59,034 bases of DNA, from positions 1-59,034 of the forward strand of contig DVFR01000025.1 of the NCBI GenBank assembly GCA_018713165.1. Direction: 5' to 3'. The translations under genes were made by a program, and so were the position numbers. Origin of the DNA: Candidatus Coproplasma stercoravium (GTDB lineage Bacteria; Bacillota; Clostridia; Christensenellales; Borkfalkiaceae). Below are positions 35,588 to 43,847 of the stretch, piece by piece. Positions within the stretch are counted from its first letter, which is position 1. Each line of letters starts with the position of its first letter. The notes under the pieces are model-generated. The model ran no database searches. It was not told the origin of the DNA and saw only the letters and a program-made list of their open reading frames with translations.

Positions 35588-35805
35588 CCCCCTTTACACA
35601 AGGGGGCTTGAGAGTGCGTTCCCCCTTTACACAAGGGGGGCTTGAGAGTGTGTTCCCCCTTTACACAAGGGGGGCTTGAGAGTGCGTTCCCCCTTTACAC
35701 AAGGGGGCTTTGAGTGCGTTCCCCCTTTACACAAGGGGGCTTGAGAGTGCGCTCACCCTTTAAACAAAGTGGCTTGAGAGTGCGTTCCCCCTTTACACAA
35801 GGGGG
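35588..35805. repeat. Tandem array of seven palindromic hairpins
   Basis: Unit CCCCCTTTACACAAGGGGG plus a linker close to CTTGAGAGTGCGTT, period about 32-34 bp. Units start at 35588, 35621, 35655, 35689, 35721, 35753 (degenerate) and 35787. The last lies 31 bp from the stop codon of the downstream-facing beta-helix gene. Confidence 0.9.
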
Positions 35806-35836
35806 CTTGACCGTTGCCCGTCGTCTTGCCTGACTA

Positions 35837-38470
35837 TCAGACCTGTGTACCGTAAACGTAGAGCTCGGAGAGCTGCGCGCCGTAGCGCGTGGAGCTGTTC
35901 GACGACCACGTGAGGCGAACGTACCTCGCCTGCACGGGAGTTTCGAGCGTGATGGAATTTACGCTGCCCGTCGAAGGGTCGAAGGTGTATTCCGTGCTCT
36001 CTACAATCGTCGTCCAGTCGGTGCCGTTGAGGCTTACTGAGATTTCTATCTGCTGGGTGCGCACTTCCCACGTAAGCAGGGGCGGCAGATGCATTACTAT
36101 GTTTGATACCGAATACTCACCGGCAAGGTCCACGATAAGGAACGCGCCGTCGCAATCGGAGGGAGCAGTTTCCCAATAGGTGTTTACGTTGCCGTCGACG
36201 AGGTTTGTAGGCCCGTATACATCGAAGTATTCGGTGGAATCTATTACCGCCTTGTTTGTCGAAAGCGAGCAGGGATATATTTCGATTTCAGAAATTTCGA
36301 GCGTCTCCTGACCGGTCATGCCGTCTACGCGGAAGAAGCGGAGCTGAAGCGCGGAGCTTACGAGGGTTGAAGAGAGCCTGATATCGAAGTAGTTGCCCGT
36401 TGCGGGGGTTGCCGTGTAGCTTGCCGCGGATAAGCTGCGCGCGAAGTTGCCGCCCTCTTCCCTGCGGTTGAACACGCTCACGCTCAAATCATAGACGTAT
36501 GCATTGTCCTCTGCGAGGTAAATTCTCACAACGCTCACCGCGCCCGCTTCGAGCTGCTCGCCGAAGTCGAGAGTGACCGCCGCAAACTCGTCCTCCTCGC
36601 CCGTCCAAGTCTTGGCGGAGAAAACAGTCGATTTGTCGCCGTCGAAGGCGTTGGATATGGGATTCTCTTCGCTGTCGAAGGGGCCGCTGCCGTCGTCGTA
36701 GGGGTCGGTCGCCCTAGTGCCCGCGCCGTGGGTTACGGAAGCGGTTACAGTGCTCAAATCGCGGGCTTCGCCCATGTAAGCTTCCTGTATGTCAAGAATG
36801 GCGAAGTCGGGAACTTCGAGTCCGTGCTGAACCTTGGTTTCAACGACTGTCTTTTCAACGTCCTCCGTAGTGAGCGCAAGGTTGTAGGGCAGAGCCACGC
36901 CCGCTCCGAACAGCTCGTACTGAGCTTTTTCAACGGTGACGCCGCTGACGTACGTGTTGGTGGAAAGGCTGATATCCTCCGCGCTCTCCGCCTGCGCGCC
37001 CTCTATTTCAAGTCCGCGTATGGTTACATCCGAGATATTCTTTTCGGCGCTCTCGCCGTTCATGCGGCAGACTACGCTGTCCGCCATGGAGAGAACGCGG
37101 ATATTTTCGAACAGAACGTCAGAAATTGTGCCGCGCTCCTCAGATTCCGACCAGTCGGCGTTGTAGGCAATCGTCATGTCGATGAGATAGTCCTCCAGCC
37201 CGTCGAGCTGGTTGTCGCCGAGGGTGCGGGCGTCCTCCACCGTTATGCTCTGGTAGGTTACGTCGGATATGTCGGCGTCGTCGGCGTTGTGGATGCTCAT
37301 AACCGCCTTGTGGTATGCGTGAACGACGGTTATATTTTTAAAGGTTATGCCGCTCATCGTCTCGCCGTTGGTTTCGTACCCGACCTCCATGCTCTGGGCG
37401 AGGTCTGTCCATACGACCACGTTGTCGAATGTGATATCCGAGGTACTGCCGCGGTCGTTGTTCTTGACTACGAGCGTATCGTCCCACGTGCGGACGAAGC
37501 CGCCCTTTACGTTTACGTTGGAGCACGACTGAACGGAGATGCCGTCGCCGTTGCCGCGCGCGGTGATTATTTTGAGGTTGTTTATGTTGACGTTTTCGCT
37601 GTGGTAGAGCGTAACCGCCCAGCCTGCAGGGTCAAGGAGGGCAATACCCTCTATCGTGACGTTGTTGCAGTAGCGTATTTCGATGGGGAGCGTGTATTCG
37701 GAGTCGCTGCGCCTGTCGTAAATTTCGCCGCTGATTATGCCCCTGCCGCGTATCGTTATGTTTTCGAGACTCTCGGCGCGAATCTGGCCGTAAACGTATG
37801 CGCCGCCCGCAAGATACAGAGTCTGTCCGCTCTGCATGGGAATGGCGCTCGCCGAATATACGCCGGGACCTATATATATGGTGTCCTCGGGGACGTTGTC
37901 CTCTGTTATGGGGTCTTCCTCGATGGGGTTCGCGAAGATATGAAGGGCGTTGTCGGCCGCGTCCTCCACCGTCCCGTCGTTGTATTCGAGCACGTAATTC
38001 GCGGAGTATTCGAGGTCAAACTCAATCACGTTGCCGTTTACTTCGGGCTCAACGCCGTAGGAGAGCGGGCGCACCACCACGTCGGTAAGGCTGGTCGCGC
38101 CGTTAATTTCAACGCGCATGTGCACAGTGCCCTCGAAATCGAAGGATACGACCTGGTTGTAGTCCTGCGAATAGGTGAAACTGAAAATGCGGTTGTTGTT
38201 TACGCGGGTGTCGTAAACGAACAGTTCCTCGTCCTCGACGTAGGCGTTGAGTTTGGAGGAGCTCTCCATAAGTCCGGGGCCCTCGTACACGGTAAGCTTT
38301 GTTTCGGTTACCGTTCTTTCGGGCTGTTCAATCGTCGGAGCGTCGGTCGAAGGGTCGGTCCCCGGATTGGAGTCGGGGCCGGGCTCGTCGGGGCCGCACG
38401 CGCCGAAAACGAACGTGCCGCAGAGGGCAGCGGCCGTGAGTAAACTTGCGATAATGCGTTTGAATTTCAT
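35837..38470 (-). CDS. Beta-helix (GH28-like) lipoprotein with two discoidin domains
   Basis: 877 residues. Lipoprotein signal with Cys25 (FVFGAC). A beta-sandwich (about 60-190) precedes a right-handed parallel beta-helix (about 195-530) with GNGDGISVQS and RTWDDTLVVKNN, matching two of the GH28 acidic motifs (NTDG, DD). The usual GHG histidine motif is replaced by SMEVGYET. Two F5/8 type C (discoidin) modules follow, about 590-740 and 740-877. It is tethered outside the cell and probably binds and cuts a plant or mucin polysaccharide. AAGGTGG precedes the ATG. Paralog of the next gene upstream. Confidence 0.82.
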   Translation of the reverse strand: MKFKRIIASLLTAAALCGTFVFGACGPDEPGPDSNPGTDPSTDAPTIEQPERTVTETKLTVYEGPGLMESSSKLNAYVEDEELFVYDTRVNNNRIFSFTYSQDYNQVVSFDFEGTVHMRVEINGATSLTDVVVRPLSYGVEPEVNGNVIEFDLEYSANYVLEYNDGTVEDAADNALHIFANPIEEDPITEDNVPEDTIYIGPGVYSASAIPMQSGQTLYLAGGAYVYGQIRAESLENITIRGRGIISGEIYDRRSDSEYTLPIEIRYCNNVTIEGIALLDPAGWAVTLYHSENVNINNLKIITARGNGDGISVQSCSNVNVKGGFVRTWDDTLVVKNNDRGSTSDITFDNVVVWTDLAQSMEVGYETNGETMSGITFKNITVVHAYHKAVMSIHNADDADISDVTYQSITVEDARTLGDNQLDGLEDYLIDMTIAYNADWSESEERGTISDVLFENIRVLSMADSVVCRMNGESAEKNISDVTIRGLEIEGAQAESAEDISLSTNTYVSGVTVEKAQYELFGAGVALPYNLALTTEDVEKTVVETKVQHGLEVPDFAILDIQEAYMGEARDLSTVTASVTHGAGTRATDPYDDGSGPFDSEENPISNAFDGDKSTVFSAKTWTGEEDEFAAVTLDFGEQLEAGAVSVVRIYLAEDNAYVYDLSVSVFNRREEGGNFARSLSAASYTATPATGNYFDIRLSSTLVSSALQLRFFRVDGMTGQETLEISEIEIYPCSLSTNKAVIDSTEYFDVYGPTNLVDGNVNTYWETAPSDCDGAFLIVDLAGEYSVSNIVMHLPPLLTWEVRTQQIEISVSLNGTDWTTIVESTEYTFDPSTGSVNSITLETPVQARYVRLTWSSNSSTRYGAQLSELYVYGTQV

Positions 38471-38598
38471 AAAACCACCTTATTCCTTAAAAATTTTTTA
38501 TGGGCAGTCGCTTATGCCGTGGAGAAGTTTGCCGATTTTTATTATCTTGTTCTGCGCGGGGTGTGCCGCCGTTTGCCGTTCGGGGGATTGCCGCGCCG

Positions 38599-40275
38599 CT
38601 ATTTTGCGGAAACTATTTCAACCGCTATATCGTCGCCGAACTGCGAGAGATATTCGTCGGTGCGGCTCGATACGAAGCTTGCGCCCGTGACGGTGAAACT
38701 TTCGTCCTGAACGAAAGTGAAGTTTCGAAGGTATTCTTCACCCGTGGACGTAAAGGAACATTCCTCCTCCGTAGGGCGGCCGCCCGCGAGGGCTATGTTT
38801 TTTACCGTTACGTTGTCTACGTAGCGGTTGCTCTCGAAGCCTATGCGCGAATCGTAGCACCCGCCCATCACGGCGGTAAACCTGCGCGCAGATATCACGT
38901 TTACGTTTTCCACCGTAACCCCGTCGACGTTGCCGAGCGGGGTCGGGTCGGTGTGCTGGTCAGACCACGTGGGGGAATACAGCACGCGGAAGTCGATTAT
39001 TCCCGCGCCGTCGGCGGCGTTTCTGCCGTCCTCTACCGTTATGTTGCGCCATACGACGTTCTTTATTTCGGCGTTGTTGGCGTTGTGTATGCTCATCACC
39101 GCAAGGTTCATGGCGTGAAGCACGGTTATGTTGTCGAAGGTTATATTTTCAAACTTTTCGCCCACCGTTTCGTAGCCGAGTTCCATGCTCTGAGCAAGGT
39201 CTGTCCACACGGTGCAGTTCGTGAACGTTATGTTTTCCGTTTCGCCGTAAACCGTTCTGTCGTCCCAGCGGGGATAATTTTTAACGACGAGCGAATCGTC
39301 CCAACTGCGCACAAAGCAGCCGTCTACCTCTATGTTTTTGCACGATTGCAGAGAGATTCCGTCGCCGTTCGAGCGCGAGGAGATTATCTTTACGTCGTCA
39401 ATCTTCGAATCTTCGATAAAGTAGAAATTTACGCACCAGCCTGCGGGGTCGAGCACAAAAAACTGCTTTAAAATAACGTTCGAGCAGTAGTTGAACTCGA
39501 GGGGAACGGTTACCGTGCCCGCGTTTGCGTCGCGCTCGAACGCGCTGCCGTCTATCACGCCCCTGCCCGCTATCATGATATTTTCGGCATTGTTTGCCGA
39601 AAATTTTGCACGGACTACCGCGCCGTCCTCCAGATATACGAGGGTGTCGGACGAGAGGGTTACGACGTTATTATCCGAAATGCGTTCGTCGTTTTCGGCG
39701 GTATGCAGCCCCGCTTCGAACACCATTACGTTTTTATAGCCCGAAATATCGGCCGCGCCGTCTGACTCGTCGTAGTCGCTGACAAAGAAGTGAATGGCGT
39801 CGTACGCCTCGCCGTTGATTTCGAGGACGTATTCGCCGGCGCTTGAAAAGGTGAAAGTGAGCTCGTTTTCTTCGATGTTTGCAATGGGGGTTATCTTTGC
39901 CGAAAGCGGACGGACGACGGAGGAATAGTTTATCTCCGTCTGAGGCCTGACGGTAACGGTTGCCGTGCCGTCGAGCTCCAGAAGGCACACGCCGTTTTGC
40001 ACCCTGCGATAATTGTTGGCCGTCCAGCTCTGCGAGGTGTTCACCATAACCGAATATACGGGAATTTCTTCGCCGTTTATATAAACTTCGGCGCCCGAAT
40101 AGCGCTCGACGCCCTCGGGTATATCGTAAACACGCACTCTGTTGGTTTTTGCCGTGCCCGTCACGTCATCCCCGCCATCGCCGGGCGTGCCGCCTTCGGC
40201 ACACCCGGCAGCCATGGAGAATATGGAGAAACATATGACTAAAATCGAAATTAATATTTTTTTAAAATTTTTCAT
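38599..40275 (-). CDS. Beta-helix (GH28-like) lipoprotein, shorter paralog
   Basis: 558 residues. Lipobox MAAGC with Cys25. The same layout as its neighbour, up to the end of the helix: NGDGISLQS, RSWDDSLVVKN, DLAQSMELGYET and MSIHNANNAEI. It lacks the discoidin modules. The ATG at 40275 opens a clear lipoprotein signal, while the longer frame adds 13 unrelated residues. The ribosome site is poor (AAGG). The 128 bp to the next gene hold nothing recognisable. Substrate unknown. Confidence 0.82.
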   Translation of the reverse strand: MKNFKKILISILVICFSIFSMAAGCAEGGTPGDGGDDVTGTAKTNRVRVYDIPEGVERYSGAEVYINGEEIPVYSVMVNTSQSWTANNYRRVQNGVCLLELDGTATVTVRPQTEINYSSVVRPLSAKITPIANIEENELTFTFSSAGEYVLEINGEAYDAIHFFVSDYDESDGAADISGYKNVMVFEAGLHTAENDERISDNNVVTLSSDTLVYLEDGAVVRAKFSANNAENIMIAGRGVIDGSAFERDANAGTVTVPLEFNYCSNVILKQFFVLDPAGWCVNFYFIEDSKIDDVKIISSRSNGDGISLQSCKNIEVDGCFVRSWDDSLVVKNYPRWDDRTVYGETENITFTNCTVWTDLAQSMELGYETVGEKFENITFDNITVLHAMNLAVMSIHNANNAEIKNVVWRNITVEDGRNAADGAGIIDFRVLYSPTWSDQHTDPTPLGNVDGVTVENVNVISARRFTAVMGGCYDSRIGFESNRYVDNVTVKNIALAGGRPTEEECSFTSTGEEYLRNFTFVQDESFTVTGASFVSSRTDEYLSQFGDDIAVEIVSAK

Positions 40276-40306
40276 AACCTTAAATATAAACAATAGCTCA
40301 ATTGAC

Positions 40307-40328
40307 TGCGGCATATATGCGGGGCAAT
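40307..40328 (+). repeat. Dispersed palindrome-core motif, copy 5
   Basis: TGCGGCATATATGCGGGGCAAT, in the gap between the ABC ATPase stop and the beta-helix gene; orientation opposite to copies 2-4. Confidence 0.75.
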
Positions 40329-40361
40329 TTAAACTTTATCCGCAATTTAAGCCGTAAGGAG

Positions 40362-42446
40362 TTACGAGATTTTAATTTCCAGCTTTTTATCGTACACGGC
40401 AGATTTTGTGAGGTCTATGCCGAAGCTGACCGTATTTTCGCCGCCCTTATAGGGTACGGCAATCTCCTTGCCGCAGAACGAACATACCGCAAATTTGCGC
40501 CTGCCGTAGTCGCATACCCTTATTATGTCTGCGGTGAAAGTATCTTCGTCGGTTACCGAGAACTCGTAGAATTTAAGTTCCATATCTTCGCCGAAAATCT
40601 TTCTGTCGCTCGCGCCGAGCAGGCGCTTGAGTACGGGATAGGGGCAGGTTATCTTGGTTCCGCCCACGTCGATGTCTATGTCGAAAGCTCTCTTTTCCTC
40701 TTCCGGAAGAGCTTCGCGCGATTTTTTGTCGAGCGGGCGCTTTATGAGCTTTACGTCGACGACGTTCTCCGTGCTGAGGGCGGAAACCTCCTCCGCGCCC
40801 TTAAACGTCGCCATATGCCAGTCGATATCGATATCGGCGTATCCGCCGACCTCTTCGGCAAACAGCGCGTAGAATTTTACGCCGCCGACCTCTATGCGCG
40901 CAAGGTATCCCTCTTTGAGCTTTTCACACTCGAGCACCTTCGCCCTCTGCGTGCCGCCGGGCAATACGGCGTATGAAGGGAGCACCATATCGTACCCGCC
41001 CGCAAGCGATGAGAGAGCGGGCGGAAGCGCGAACTCCGCCGTGCCGATTTGCAGTTTGCCGCCCTTTGCGACAACGGGGATGTCGTTGTACGAAACATAG
41101 CGGTTTGAGATGCATACCTCCGTTTCCTTGTCGAAGTAGTGCACCTTGTTAAAATTAATGGTTACCTTTATTTTGTCGCCGCTCACGTAAGGGCTTGCGC
41201 CCTCGGTTTTGATGACTGCGGGATAAATTCCGTTTTCGTAGTCGGTTGCGCCGTTCACCGCAAAGTCGCAGTACAAAAGCGTTTCGCGGCCGAGCATTTC
41301 GGTGTTGGTTATCACGCACTCCGCGCCTTCGTCCGATATTACGAAATCTTCGGGACGGACGCCCATTGTGACCGTTTTGCCGAGATACTTCTTTTCAAAC
41401 TTCTTTACATCTTCCGCCGAAAATTCAAGTTTCAGCCCGCCCGCGAACGTTACGGAGGCAGTTTCGCCGTCGACGTTTACAACCGCGTCGAGGAAGTTCA
41501 TCGAGGGCGTTCCGATAAAGCCTGCGACGAACAGATTTGCTGGATATTCGTAGAGGTTGGCGGGCGTATCAATCTGCTGAATCGTGCCCTTTTTCATGAC
41601 GACGATTCTGTCGCCCATGGTCATAGCCTCTACCTGGTCGTGTGTTACGTATATAAATGTCGTCTTTAACCTGTTGTGGAGCTTGGTTATTTCGCTGCGC
41701 ATCTGCGTGCGGAGCTTTGCGTCGAGGTTCGACAATGGCTCGTCCAGAAGGAACACCTTGGGATTGCGAACCATCGCCCTGCCGAGCGCCACCCTCTGCC
41801 TCTGGCCGCCGCTCATCGCGCCGGGTTTTTTGCCGAGGTACTCTTCGAGCCCCAGAATTTTTGCAATCTCTATCACGCGGGTATAGATGCGCTCGCGCTT
41901 GGTTTGCCAAAGCCTTACAGGCCATAAAAGCGAGTTAAAAAAGGGCGTATTGAAGTTGAAAATCTTTTTTAGCCTGTGCTTAAAACCCTTTTTGGAATTT
42001 TTACCCGATGTTACGGCTTCCTTTACCTCTTCGGCCTTTTCCGCCTCTTCGTTCTTCTCTTCGGTAAGCTTTTTGCGGGGATAAACTTCTTCGGCGCGGC
42101 GCCTTATTTCGGCCTTCTCTTCCTTGGTGAGTTTGGTCATTTTGAGGGGGAAAGCCATATTGTCGGCAACGGTCATGTGCGGATAGAGCGCATAGTTCTG
42201 GAAAACCATGGCGGTATCGCGCAGTTTGCAGTCGATATCGTTTACTACGACGTCGTCTATTTTAAGTTCGCCCGCGGAAATCTCCTCGAGCCCCGCAATC
42301 ATGCGCAGCACCGTCGACTTGCCGCAGCCGGAGGGGCCGACGAACACGATGAACTCCTTGTCGTCAATCTCCATAGAGAAGTCGTTCACCGCCTTGGTGC
42401 CGTTTGGATAAACTTTATAAATATTCTTTAAACTCAGACTTGCCAT
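40362..42446 (-). CDS. MsmK/UgpC-type sugar ABC transporter ATPase with insertion and long tail
   Basis: 694 residues, nearly twice the usual 370. Walker A GPSGCGKST (37-45), Q-loop Gln83, signature MSGGQ (211-215), Walker B VFLLDEP (231-237) and the H-loop in YVTHDQ are intact. About 75 extra residues lie between Q-loop and signature: a charged coiled stretch, then a basic/aromatic stretch (KKGFKHRLKKIF, LLWPVRLWQ). The MalK-type TOBE region ends near 460. About 230 further residues of unknown fold follow, with a CSFC near the end. Probably powers the ABC permeases at 24-26 kb, which lack an ATPase. The ATG at 42446 follows GAGGAA. Confidence 0.88.
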   Translation of the reverse strand: MASLSLKNIYKVYPNGTKAVNDFSMEIDDKEFIVFVGPSGCGKSTVLRMIAGLEEISAGELKIDDVVVNDIDCKLRDTAMVFQNYALYPHMTVADNMAFPLKMTKLTKEEKAEIRRRAEEVYPRKKLTEEKNEEAEKAEEVKEAVTSGKNSKKGFKHRLKKIFNFNTPFFNSLLWPVRLWQTKRERIYTRVIEIAKILGLEEYLGKKPGAMSGGQRQRVALGRAMVRNPKVFLLDEPLSNLDAKLRTQMRSEITKLHNRLKTTFIYVTHDQVEAMTMGDRIVVMKKGTIQQIDTPANLYEYPANLFVAGFIGTPSMNFLDAVVNVDGETASVTFAGGLKLEFSAEDVKKFEKKYLGKTVTMGVRPEDFVISDEGAECVITNTEMLGRETLLYCDFAVNGATDYENGIYPAVIKTEGASPYVSGDKIKVTINFNKVHYFDKETEVCISNRYVSYNDIPVVAKGGKLQIGTAEFALPPALSSLAGGYDMVLPSYAVLPGGTQRAKVLECEKLKEGYLARIEVGGVKFYALFAEEVGGYADIDIDWHMATFKGAEEVSALSTENVVDVKLIKRPLDKKSREALPEEEKRAFDIDIDVGGTKITCPYPVLKRLLGASDRKIFGEDMELKFYEFSVTDEDTFTADIIRVCDYGRRKFAVCSFCGKEIAVPYKGGENTVSFGIDLTKSAVYDKKLEIKIS

Positions 42447-42477
42447 AGCCGTTCCTCGCACTCACATTTATAGTTAC

Positions 42478-42506
42478 ATTTTAACAATATTTGTTAATTT
42501 CTTCAA
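42478..42506 (-). promoter_or_regulatory. ATPase promoter with palindromic operator in the spacer
   Basis: Minus strand TTGAAG (42506-42501), 17 bp, TAAAAT (42483-42478). The palindrome TTAACAA-TAT-TTGTTAA (42481-42497) fills most of the spacer, as expected for a repressor operator. Confidence 0.65.
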
Positions 42507-42642
42507 TGCGGTAAAACTGTTAAGAGGTTGGAAAAACTGCTATTGAATTATCGATTGGAGCGTATCAATGCGAAATTTTGGTGACAGATGATGTCGCGCT
42601 ATGGTGGAATCGGCAAAAAATTTGCGTGAAATACATAAAATA

Positions 42643-42662
42643 ACGCCGCCCGCAGGCGGCGT
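42643..42662 (-). terminator. Terminator of the bile-salt-hydrolase-like gene
   Basis: ACGCCGCC (42643-42650), loop, GGCGGCGT (42655-42662), then TATTTTAT on the minus strand. Confidence 0.7.
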
Positions 42663-42710
42663 ACGCTATATAATATGGTAAAAAACAAAACAATTTTTGC
42701 CTGTTAATTT

Positions 42711-43694
42711 TTAACAATCGCGGCGGTTGAGAGAAAGTATCGCCTGTCCGCCGTCTGCCGAAAAGCGGAGCAGTTTTTCGCCTTCCGCCTCCTCCGCAAA
42801 CAAATTTACGGCGGCGGGTGCGCGGCGCGAACGCGTTACGATATAGTAATTGCCGCCGCAGGCGTCCATACAGCAGGAATAGCGGGTGTAAAAGCCGCCG
42901 TTTTCCGTTCCGCACGCGCCGCGCGGAACTTCGACGGAAGAGAGGACGTCGAAGAACATTCCGAGCGCCTCCTCCCCTTCGAGCGATGCCGGGGCGTTGC
43001 CGCGCACGAACGCCGCCCGCACGAAGCGCGACTGCGGCGAAAAATCGCCCGGAAGCCCGAAGGCGCCCAACCCTGCGCCGTATGGCGAGAGAGAAAGCCC
43101 CTTTGCAAAGTTGTTTTGCGGCGGGCGGGCAGAGAGAGACATATAGTTTGCAAGATTTTGCATGTGGTATAAAAAGGGCGGGTTGTTGGTGAGAACGCCC
43201 GCGGGATTTTCGTACACATTCAGCCCCGAGGATGTGCACTCCACGGTGAGCGTGCGGGAACCGTCGGCGATTAGCCAGTGCAGTTCGGCGGGCGGAAGGT
43301 CGGGCGAGAAACTTTCGGGAGTGATATTTATATTTTCAAGCGCGGCCGCCGCCTCGTCGGCGCTTGCAAAGCTCCCGAGAACGTACGGAATAAATTCGAA
43401 CTGTGCAAGGTTGGTTTTGCCGCTCTTCGCGGGAAAGTAGTGCGCGTTGCCGATAAAATTTAGTCCCGCGGCGCACAAACCCCTTTCGTTCATGCCGTCG
43501 AAAAAGAGCGGATAGCCGCCGGAAACAATCGCCGCGCCCACGACGGCATATTTGCGGATTGACCCACGGATATACCGCAACGAAAGGGGAAATTTGCGCG
43601 GCATTACCACCACTTCCGCGCCGTAATCGCGGTCGGCGTCGAGCGTGCGCCCGAAGAAAAAAGTTTTTGCATTATATGCTATCGCAGTGCACAT
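42711..43694 (-). CDS. Choloylglycine-hydrolase family amidase (bile salt hydrolase / penicillin V acylase type)
   Basis: 327 residues, Ntn-hydrolase. The start is set by chemistry: removal of Met1 exposes the catalytic Cys2 (MCTAIAY). Arg16 and Asp19 (GRTLDAD), the Asn of AGLNF, the Asn of VLTNNP and the Arg of PQSRFVRA match the active-site set. It hydrolyses amide bonds, either of conjugated bile salts or of N-acyl compounds; the choice cannot be made here. No signal peptide. There is no ribosome site, and a -10-like CATACT lies 6 bp before the ATG. A stretch encoding about LRYIRGSI matches the dispersed repeat (20 of 24 bases). Confidence 0.88.
   Translation of the reverse strand: MCTAIAYNAKTFFFGRTLDADRDYGAEVVVMPRKFPLSLRYIRGSIRKYAVVGAAIVSGGYPLFFDGMNERGLCAAGLNFIGNAHYFPAKSGKTNLAQFEFIPYVLGSFASADEAAAALENINITPESFSPDLPPAELHWLIADGSRTLTVECTSSGLNVYENPAGVLTNNPPFLYHMQNLANYMSLSARPPQNNFAKGLSLSPYGAGLGAFGLPGDFSPQSRFVRAAFVRGNAPASLEGEEALGMFFDVLSSVEVPRGACGTENGGFYTRYSCCMDACGGNYYIVTRSRRAPAAVNLFAEEAEGEKLLRFSADGGQAILSLNRRDC
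43558..43581 (-). repeat. Degenerate dispersed motif inside the amidase gene
   Basis: 20 of 24 bases match copies 2 and 4. A weaker resemblance occurs at 43749-43774, upstream of the same gene. Confidence 0.4.
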
Positions 43695-43780
43695 AAAAAC
43701 AGTATGCGCAAGATAAAAAATTTTTTTTGAGTTTATATTTATTTTTTTAATTGCACCACACATAAGCCGCGACGGAACAA

Positions 43781-43822
43781 AAAAATGGCGCCGCATTGCG
43801 TTTGCAATGCGGCGCCATTTTT
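43781..43822. terminator. Bidirectional terminator after the membrane amidohydrolase
   Basis: 19-bp perfect arms (43781-43799 and 43804-43822) with A and T ends. Confidence 0.85.
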
Positions 43823-43847
43823 ACTGACGAAAATTTATTTTACCGGC

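Noticed and set aside
35588-35805. Possible CRISPR array
   Set aside because: The repeat is a perfect hairpin and the intervening 13-15 bp are nearly identical, not unique spacers; no cas gene is near.
43694-43796. Upstream start for the amidase
   Set aside because: The catalytic cysteine must be residue 2, so extra N-terminal residues would block activity unless removed; the MCTAI start is far more likely.
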